This document shows positions 63,856 to 64,000 of a DNA stretch of 64,000 nt, piece by piece (the first letter of the stretch is position 1; each line of letters opens with the position of its first letter). The notes under the pieces are model-generated. The model was not told the DNA's origin. It did not search any database and saw only the letters and a program-made list of their open reading frames with translations. The translations under genes and the position numbers were made by a program. Origin of the DNA: SCTD01 sp036675425 (GTDB lineage: Bacteria > Actinomycetota > Actinomycetes > Mycobacteriales > SCTD01). Location of the stretch: contig JAKFFB010000045.1 of the NCBI GenBank assembly GCA_036675425.1, forward strand, positions 26,019-90,018. The letters run 5' to 3'.

Positions 63856-64000
63856 CTACGACGCCTGCGCGAGCAGGACGTTGACGATGTAGCCGAGGTC
63901 GATGCGTGGCTCGATGTGGTCGGGCGGGAGCGTTCCCGCGGAGACGCGTGCGGCCGCCAGCGCGGCGGGGTCGCCCCAAGCCGGTGCGGGGTGGTGCAGC
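63856..64000 (-). CDS. C-terminal end of an unidentified gene
   Basis: The frame enters from the right edge and ends at TAG 63856-63858. The visible 47 residues include LPPDHIEPRIDLGYIVNVLL and a C-terminal AQAS. Codon use is that of a real gene. Too little is present to name it; it converges on the LysR-type gene. Confidence 0.6.
   Translation of the reverse strand, partial: LHHPAPAWGDPAALAAARVSAGTLPPDHIEPRIDLGYIVNVLLAQAS

Overview
The window is about 64 kb of very GC-rich DNA, packed with genes and carrying strong G/C third-position bias. It comes from the chromosome of an actinobacterium. The evidence is the mismatch endonuclease NucS, the four-gene GlgE alpha-glucan operon, an InhA-like reductase, frequent GTG starts, GTGA/ATGA stop-start overlaps, and many leaderless promoters of the form TAnnnT placed 6-8 nt before the start codon. 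The genus cannot be fixed from sequence alone; a free-living member near the Geodermatophilales/Frankiales/Kineosporiales is a guess. No rRNA, tRNA, CRISPR array, prophage or insertion sequence was seen.

Layout. 1-6.4 kb: end of a membrane protein, nucS, a STAS anti-sigma antagonist, a double-length 3-hydroxybutyryl-CoA dehydrogenase, a small Cys/His protein, two alpha/beta hydrolases and an LPFTG wall-anchored protein. 6.8-18.4 kb: AI-2E-type permease with a DivIVA-like coiled-coil protein, crotonyl-CoA carboxylase/reductase (ccr), a three-gene run of secreted beta-propeller proteins (one with an integrin-beta-like domain), then methylmalonyl-CoA epimerase divergent from acetyl-CoA acetyltransferase and the MeaB GTPase. 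Ccr, thiolase, hydroxyacyl-CoA dehydrogenase, epimerase and MeaB together point to acetyl-CoA/propionyl-CoA metabolism of the ethylmalonyl-CoA type, although no mutase gene is in the window. 18.4-22.9 kb: lipoprotein, small membrane protein, thioredoxin-TPR protein, a second LVIVD-type propeller protein and a beta-lactamase-fold hydrolase.

22.9-35 kb: a translationally coupled glgE-treS-mak-glgB operon facing a divergent glgP, followed by a convergent glgX. Together these interconvert trehalose, maltose-1-phosphate and branched alpha-glucan and degrade it again. 35-43.4 kb: hydrolase, acidic hypothetical protein, enoyl-CoA hydratase, etfBA, a PaaK-like protein, cysteine desulfurase and mnmA. 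The last two supply sulfur and use it for tRNA 2-thiouridine. 43.4-53.6 kb: small KA-rich protein, MetE-C-like protein, ligA, an ACT protein, gatCA, SRPBCC protein, winged-helix regulator, InhA-like reductase, SbtA-type bicarbonate permease and gatB. 53.6-60.5 kb: YihY/BrkB membrane protein, PucR regulator coupled to a PQQ-type sugar dehydrogenase lipoprotein, a duplicated-domain surface protein, and a copper radical oxidase with all expected ligands. 60.5-64 kb: gene remnant, acyltransferase, frame-shifted PaiB-like protein, ArgO/LysE exporter with its divergent ArgP/LysG-type regulator, and the end of an unknown gene.

Structures not explained by genes include long perfect palindromes at gene ends. 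One 62-bp palindrome occurs twice about 36 kb apart, and another forms the coding tail of the yihY-like gene. There are also several short dyads that could be operators. The least ordinary gene content is the propeller/integrin-like surface operon (10.4-15.6 kb) and the copper radical oxidase (58.3-60.5 kb). I saw no clear new defence or mobile system.
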